Origin: Comamonadaceae bacterium 2FH
GTDB lineage: Bacteria; Pseudomonadota; Gammaproteobacteria; Burkholderiales; Burkholderiaceae_C
Direction: 5' to 3'
Assembly (NCBI GenBank): GCA_005503335.1
Contig: SCMQ01000004.1
Location: 7,501 to 71,500 of the forward strand
Length of the DNA stretch: 64,000 bases
Part shown: positions 51,148 through 64,000 of the stretch, piece after piece
Numbering within the stretch: position 1 is the first letter of the stretch
Layout of the letters: the number at the start of each line of letters is the position of its first letter
Position numbers and translations under genes: made by a program
Notes under the pieces: generated by a model
What the model saw: the letters and a program-made list of their open reading frames with translations, nothing else
Databases searched by the model: none
Told to the model about the DNA's origin: nothing

Positions 51148-52429
51148 GCTCACCCGGGCCATTGTCCGGGAGCGGGCCGCTGACGGCCCCGCTTTGGGGC
51201 ATCAAATGGCCCGGCGAGGGGCGCAAAACCGCGTCGGTGTTGTTTGCAACAAACGCTTCCACCTGCTCCTGGCCTTCGGCGCGGAACACCGAGCAGGTGC
51301 AGTACAGCAGGCGCCCCCCCGGCGCCAGCAGCGGCCACAGGGCCTGCAGCAGGCGCGCCTGTATCGCCGCCAGCTGGGCCACGTCGCTCTCGCGGCGCAA
51401 CCAGCGCACGTCGGGGTGGCGCCGGCCTATGCCCGAGGCCGTGCAGGGCGCATCGAGCAGGATGGCGTCGAAGGGCTGGCCGTCCCACCAGCCGGCGGGC
51501 TCGGCCGCGTCGGCGGCCAGCGCCCTGGCTGCCAAGTCCAGGCGCGCCAGGTTCTGCACGATGCGCTCGCAGCGCCGCGGGTCGATGTCCAGCGCCGTGA
51601 GCTGGGCCGCCGGGCACAGCTCGAGCAGGTGGGCGGTCTTGCCGCCCGGCGCGGCGCAGGCGTCGAGCAGGCGCAGCGGGCGCGCCAGGTCCAGGCCATC
51701 GAGCAGCAGCGGCGCTGCCAGCTGGGCCGCGGCGTCCTGCACCGAGACCCAGCCCTGCTCGAAACCCGGCAGGGCCTGCACCGGGCGCGGCTGGGCCAGT
51801 TCGATGCCGGCCTGGCCCACCGCCCGCCCGTCCAGGCCGGCCGCGCGCAAGGACGCGAGGTACGCGTCCACGCTGGTCTTGAGCCGGTTCACGCGCAGGG
51901 TCATGGGCGCCGGCGCCTGGCTGGCGCGCAGGATGTCCTGCCAGTGCGCGGGATGGTCGCGCTGCAGGCGCTCTATCCACCAGCGCGGGTGGTTCCACTG
52001 CGCCACCGGGTCGCGTTCGGTCTGTGCCAGCAGCGCCTCGCGCTCGCGCAGGAAGCGGCGCAGGCAGGCGTTGATGAAGCTGGCCTGGGCGCGGGTGGCC
52101 GGCTGGCGCCGCGCCGCCTCGACCGCCTGGTCGACCAGGGTGTGGGCCTCGTAGGGCGCCTGCTCCGGACGCCACAGCAGGGCCAGGGCGGTGCACAGCA
52201 GGGCGTCGGCAGCCTCGGGCGGGGCGCGCCTGGCGAGCTGGCGGCGCAGCGCCTCGGCTCGGCCCAGCCAGCGCAGGGTCTGGAAGCCCAGGGCCTGCAC
52301 GCCGGGGCGCAGCGCCGCGTCCAGGCCGTCGAGCAGCGTGGTCGTCGAGCGACCCGCGCGCACCGCCTGCAGCAGCGCGGCGCTGGCCTGCAGCTGCCGC
52401 CACAGCGGGACTTGCTGCGCCGGCTTCAT
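51104..52429 (-). CDS. rsmB: 16S rRNA m5C967 methyltransferase
   Basis: The protein has 441 residues. An N-terminal NusB-like RNA-binding domain (about 1-145) precedes a SAM methyltransferase domain with LLDACAAPGGKTAHLLEL. The two catalytic cysteines are in LLDAPCTASGIGRRHPDV and LLYCTCSVF. The enzyme methylates C967 of 16S rRNA. It overlaps lemA (ATGA) at its start and the DUF4390 gene at its end, a tight processing-and-signalling operon. Confidence 0.94.
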   Translation of the reverse strand: MKPAQQVPLWRQLQASAALLQAVRAGRSTTTLLDGLDAALRPGVQALGFQTLRWLGRAEALRRQLARRAPPEAADALLCTALALLWRPEQAPYEAHTLVDQAVEAARRQPATRAQASFINACLRRFLREREALLAQTERDPVAQWNHPRWWIERLQRDHPAHWQDILRASQAPAPMTLRVNRLKTSVDAYLASLRAAGLDGRAVGQAGIELAQPRPVQALPGFEQGWVSVQDAAAQLAAPLLLDGLDLARPLRLLDACAAPGGKTAHLLELCPAAQLTALDIDPRRCERIVQNLARLDLAARALAADAAEPAGWWDGQPFDAILLDAPCTASGIGRRHPDVRWLRRESDVAQLAAIQARLLQALWPLLAPGGRLLYCTCSVFRAEGQEQVEAFVANNTDAVLRPSPGHLMPQSGAVSGPLPDNGPGEHDGFFYALLEKRAA

Positions 52430-53028
52430 GCGCCCTCCCCCGCCACCAGGGCCATGGGCACCAGGGTGCCGGCCTGGCGGAAACCGAACAGCCGCGCCAG
52501 CAGCACGGCCGGGAACTGCACCACGGCCTCGTTGTAGCCGCGCACAGCGCCGTTGAAGGCCTCGCACAGCGGCAGGGCCAGGGCCAGCAGTTGCTCGTGC
52601 TGGCCCAGCATGGGCTCGGGCAGGGCCAGGCCGTCGGGGTCCTCGCCCAGGGTCCAGACGCGCTGCCAGGAGGTCTCGAGCACGCCGCGCGCCGCGGACA
52701 GGGCCGCCAGCGCGGCGGCGTCCAGCGGGCGGGCACGCGCGGCGGCCAGCGAATGCGCGAACTGCTCGCTCGCGGCCTGCAGGCTGGCCCAGGCCGCGCC
52801 CACCGCGTCGTCGGCGCGGGCCGGCTGCGCCGGGGCCGCGCCGCGCAGCGCCGGCGGCAGGCTGCCCTGGACCCAGACCAGCTGGCGCACCAGCTGGGCG
52901 TCGAGCGCGGCAAAGGCCTGGCCGACCTGGGCGCGCAGGCGCACCAGGCGGTTGTAGGCCCCCACCGCCCAGAAGAAGGCCACGGCGAGCAACGCCCAGG
53001 ACAGCAGGGAAGACATCGAGCTTGGCAT
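52426..53028 (-). CDS. lemA: LemA-family protein
   Basis: The 200-residue protein has one N-terminal membrane helix (about 8-25). An extended helical bundle follows (YNRLVRLRAQVGQAFAALDAQLVRQ), with ALPLCEAFNGAVRGYNEAVVQFPAVLLARLFGF at the C-terminus, as in LemA proteins. Its function is poorly known. It is the first gene after the rpoC terminator and is coupled to rsmB by a 4-bp overlap. Confidence 0.88.
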   Translation of the reverse strand: MPSSMSSLLSWALLAVAFFWAVGAYNRLVRLRAQVGQAFAALDAQLVRQLVWVQGSLPPALRGAAPAQPARADDAVGAAWASLQAASEQFAHSLAAARARPLDAAALAALSAARGVLETSWQRVWTLGEDPDGLALPEPMLGQHEQLLALALPLCEAFNGAVRGYNEAVVQFPAVLLARLFGFRQAGTLVPMALVAGEGA

Positions 53029-53043
53029 GGATGAGCGCGTGAA

Positions 53044-53067
53044 AAAGTCCGGTACCCACCGGGCTTT
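53044..53067 (-). terminator. Intrinsic terminator of the rplKAJL-rpoBC operon
   Basis: On the minus strand AAAGCCCGGT, loop GGGT, ACCGGACTTT form a 10-bp stem with one mismatch, followed by a T-run (five consecutive T). It lies 66 bp after the rpoC stop and just before lemA. Confidence 0.75.
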
Positions 53068-53132
53068 TCAATGAAAACGCCCCAGGCCCATGTGGCACGG
53101 GCAAGGGGCGCAGTCAATGCAGCGGGGGCTGC

Positions 53133-57356
<4,224 letters not shown>

Positions 57357-57375
57357 GTGACTCTATCCCTTCAAA

Positions 57376-61488
<4,113 letters not shown>

Positions 61489-61648
61489 GAAATCTCCGGG
61501 CAAAGACATGAGTCCTCGGTCTTTGGCGACTGGTGCGTCGAGCCGGCGTGCTCGACCTGCTTGGTGGCTGGCCACTACCAACCATTGGCGGACGGCTGCG
61601 CATTGCACGCAACCCGAACCAAGTCGTCTTCTGCAGTCGGGGTCAGAA

Positions 61649-61689
61649 AACACTGGAAAAGGGACTGGCTCAGTCTCTTTTCCAGTGTT
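61649..61689 (-). terminator. 19-bp hairpin upstream of rpoB, attenuator or processing site
   Basis: The arms (61649-61667 and 61671-61689) match at 18 of 19 positions around a 3-base loop, so the stem is long and nearly perfect. On the minus strand it is followed by TTTTCTG. It resembles the partial attenuator/RNase III region known between rplL and rpoB in enterobacteria, though the sequence is unrelated. Confidence 0.6.
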
Positions 61690-61703
61690 GCTCTGAGACA
61701 GTC

Positions 61704-61726
61704 CGCCAGTGCCGCAGGCACTGGCG
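61704..61726 (-). repeat. 10-bp perfect hairpin in the rplL-rpoB gap
   Basis: CGCCAGTGCC, loop GCA, GGCACTGGCG form a perfect stem. No T-run follows on the minus strand. It is the middle of three consecutive hairpins. Confidence 0.55.
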
Positions 61727-61747
61727 AGGCTGCGCTCTCTAAGCGCC

Positions 61748-61782
61748 AAAGGCTGGAGGCCTTTGCGGGCACTCCAGCCTTT
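61748..61782 (-). repeat. 11-bp hairpin just after the rplL stop
   Basis: AAAGGCTGGAG (61748-61758) and CTCCAGCCTTT (61772-61782) form a perfect stem with a 13-base loop, 14 bp after rplL. It may stabilise the abundant rplJL message 3' end. Confidence 0.55.
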
Positions 61783-61796
61783 CGATTTCGAACCAA

Positions 61797-62171
<375 letters not shown>

Positions 62172-62212
62172 TTTGATTTCCTAACAATTGGTTAACAGTT
62201 TGGCTGCGCGCT

Positions 62213-62719
62213 TCAGGCGGCAACCGGTTCGCCTTCGCCTTTTTTGGCCGCCAGGGCACCCAGCACCACGGCGGTGCGGGAGATCGGCGACATCAGCAAG
62301 CCACACAGCTGGGCCAGCAGCACTTCCTTGGAAGGGATGCTGGCGAGCTGCTTGACGCCGTTGACGTCCAGGGCCTTGCCCGCGAATGCGCCGCCGCGAA
62401 TCACCAGCTTGTCGTTGGTTTTCGCGAAGTCGGCCACCACCTTGGCGGCGGCCACGGCATCCACGGAGAAGCCATAGATCAGCGGGCCGGTCATCTGGTC
62501 GGCCACGACCTCAAAGGCACTGCCGGCCACAGCACGGCGGGCCAGCGTGTTCTTCAACACGCTCAGGCTCACGCCCTTGCTGCGCGCGTCGGTGCGCAGT
62601 TTGGTCATGTCAGCGACCGTGATGCCGCGGTATTCCGCCATCACCAGCGTTTGAGCTTGAGCGGCGAGGCCGGTCACTTCGGTGATGACCGCTTCTTTCT
62701 CACTGCGATTCAGACTCAA
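62213..62719 (-). CDS. rplJ: 50S ribosomal protein L10
   Basis: The 168-residue protein begins [23 protein letters not shown], the usual beginning in betaproteobacteria. It starts with TTG at 62719, with AAGGAG seven bases upstream deciding the start. L10 anchors L7/L12 dimers on the ribosome stalk and represses its own operon by binding the leader upstream. Confidence 0.98.
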   Translation of the reverse strand: MSLNRSEKEAVITEVTGLAAQAQTLVMAEYRGITVADMTKLRTDARSKGVSLSVLKNTLARRAVAGSAFEVVADQMTGPLIYGFSVDAVAAAKVVADFAKTNDKLVIRGGAFAGKALDVNGVKQLASIPSKEVLLAQLCGLLMSPISRTAVVLGALAAKKGEGEPVAA

Positions 62720-62961
62720 GGTCTACTCCTTCAAAATGTGCCTTCGGGCTTTCGCCCTCGGACACGCCTCATTGCAGCGACCAACTGTTTTCAGAAACCT
62801 CTCGATTCCATCTGCAGCGGGATCGCCATCTGCGTTGGCTTTCCTCTGATTAAGCGCGGCCAGCCGCGCGCCAACGGTCTTGGATGGCCTGCCGGGGTCC
62901 TGGAAGGGGCTCCGGCAGCCCACCACACCGGGCCACCCTTGCGGGAAGCCCGAATCTACGT
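62720..62961 (-). promoter_or_regulatory. rplJ leader: rplJ leader region (probable L10-L7/L12 autoregulatory leader)
   Basis: This 242-bp gap between rplA and rplJ has no convincing ORF. In the position of the known L10 leader, the minus strand carries a GGGC-GAAA-GCCC tetraloop hairpin (62746-62757) just before the ribosome site. The rest contains several GC stems. A promoter for rplJL is also expected here. Assignment is by position and structure, not by a covariance match. Confidence 0.55.
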
Positions 62962-63657
62962 TCACGCCGCGATGGTCTGGGTGTCCACGCGGACACCGAC
63001 GCCCATGGTCGACGAGACCGCCACCTTGCGCAGGTACACGCCCTTGCTGGTGGCCGGCTTGGCCTTGTTCAGGGCCTCGATCAGCGCCACCAGGTTGCCC
63101 TGCAGCTTGTCGTTGCCGAACGAGCGGCGGCCGATCGTGCCGTGCACGATGCCGGCCTTGTCCACGCGGAACTGCACCTGGCCCGCTTTGGCGTTCTTCA
63201 CGGCCGTGGCCACGTCGGGCGTCACCGTGCCGACCTTGGGGTTCGGCATCAGGCCGCGCGGGCCCAGGATCTGGCCCAGCGTGCCGACCACGCGCATCGC
63301 GTCGGGGGCGGCGATCACCACGTCGAAGGGCATGTCACCGGCCTTGACCATGGCGGCCAGGTCGTCCATGCCGACGATGTCGGCGCCGGCGGCCTTGGCT
63401 TCCTCGGCCTTGGCACCCTGGGCGAACACGGCCACGCGCTTGGTCTTGCCGGTGCCGTTGGGCAGCACGACGGCGCCACGCACCACCTGGTCCGACTTCT
63501 TGGCGTCGATGCCGAGCTGCACGGCCACGTCGATGGACTCATCGAACTTGGCGGTGGCGGCTTCCTTGACGATGGCCAGCGCATCGCCCAGGGCGTACAG
63601 CTTCATGCTGTCGACCTTGCCCTGCAGGGCCTTTTGCTTCTTGGTCAGCTTGGACAT
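62962..63657 (-). CDS. rplA: 50S ribosomal protein L1
   Basis: The 231-residue protein begins [63 protein letters not shown] and [20 protein letters not shown] are L1 signatures. ATG 63657 overlaps the rplK stop by one base; an in-frame GTG directly before it is ignored. L1 binds 23S rRNA at the E-site stalk and represses the rplKA message. Confidence 0.98.
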   Translation of the reverse strand: MSKLTKKQKALQGKVDSMKLYALGDALAIVKEAATAKFDESIDVAVQLGIDAKKSDQVVRGAVVLPNGTGKTKRVAVFAQGAKAEEAKAAGADIVGMDDLAAMVKAGDMPFDVVIAAPDAMRVVGTLGQILGPRGLMPNPKVGTVTPDVATAVKNAKAGQVQFRVDKAGIVHGTIGRRSFGNDKLQGNLVALIEALNKAKPATSKGVYLRKVAVSSTMGVGVRVDTQTIAA

Positions 63658-64000
63658 CACACGCCCTCCACATTCACGCCCATGGAACGGGCCGAGCCGG
63701 CGATGGTGCGCACGGCGGCGTCCAGGTCGGCGGCCGTCATGTCCTTCATCTTGGTCTTGGCGATCTCTTCGAGCTGGGCGCGCGTGATCTTGCCGACCTT
63801 GTCGGTATGCGGCTTGGACGAGCCCTTGTCGAGCTTGATGGCCTTCTTGATCAGGGTCGTCGCGGGCGGCGTCTTGATGATGAAGGTGAAGCTCTTGTCC
63901 GCGAACGCGGTGATCACCACCGGCAGCGGCAGACCGGGCTCGACGCCCTGGGTCTGGGCGTTGAACGCCTTGCAGAACTCCATGATGTTCAGACCGCGCT
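63657..64000 (-). CDS. rplK: 50S ribosomal protein L11, N-terminus outside window
   Basis: The last 113 residues are visible. They include [37 protein letters not shown] and the RNA-binding C-terminal domain ending [13 protein letters not shown]. The N-terminal portion, normally about 30 residues, lies beyond base 64000. L11 forms the GTPase-associated centre with 23S rRNA. It is first in the rplKA unit. Confidence 0.98.
   Translation of the reverse strand, partial: RGLNIMEFCKAFNAQTQGVEPGLPLPVVITAFADKSFTFIIKTPPATTLIKKAIKLDKGSSKPHTDKVGKITRAQLEEIAKTKMKDMTAADLDAAVRTIAGSARSMGVNVEGV

Overview
The window is 64 kb of very GC-rich DNA from a betaproteobacterium, most likely a Comamonadaceae member (Burkholderiales). 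The evidence is gene content and protein style (MocR regulators, Bug/TctC binding protein, PuuD-UraH urate genes, NtrY/NtrX pair, the rplKAJL-rpoBC block) and the 4-base ATGA/GTGA overlaps. This is inference from recognised families; no search was run.

Layout. 1-6.4 kb: C-terminus of an ABC-F ATPase, a MocR regulator facing a LysE exporter, then a run of EamA transporter, aminotransferase and PhzF genes and a phosphatase. 6.4-15.1 kb: RlmN-like radical SAM and creatininase genes, a diguanylate cyclase, a cyclopropane-fatty-acid synthase-like gene, dsbD, a CoA-binding protein and hemE. 15.1-15.5 kb is an AT-rich gap with two DnaA-box matches. 15.5-29.5 kb: priA, an AEC transporter, a Rep-type helicase, pldA, an MFS exporter, ahpC-ahpF, a TPR protein and an exported cyanophycinase. 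29.5-32.4 kb: a lower-GC PAS-GAF-GGDEF-EAL gene. 32.6-38.9 kb: an iron locus (two TonB-dependent receptors, PepSY protein, DUF2325-like protein, small protein) with two Fur boxes. 39.0-42.9 kb: a urate-catabolism locus with two copies of one operator palindrome.

43.1-47.5 kb: tRNA-Thr and tRNA-Gly, then a 4.06-kb integrative element inserted in the 3' end of tRNA-Phe and bounded by 48-bp direct repeats. It carries two small orphan genes, a filamentous-phage-type HUH replication gene broken by a frameshift, a DUF4224 gene, a tyrosine integrase, and a reverse-strand cargo pair (DUF2335 membrane protein plus orphan). No capsid, adsorption or morphogenesis gene is visible, so it looks like a mini-element or phage satellite.

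47.5-64 kb, all on the minus strand: rplK (partial)-rplA-rplJ-rplL-rpoB-rpoC, then lemA-rsmB-DUF4390-ntrY-ntrX-like, overlapping or closely spaced. A rpoC terminator separates the two blocks. Three strong hairpins fill the rplL-rpoB gap.

A recurring feature is a -10-like hexamer 6-7 nt before the start codon, with no room for a normal ribosome site. This suggests leaderless mRNAs at several genes, including one that would open a 10-codon leader ORF coupled to the cyanophycinase gene.
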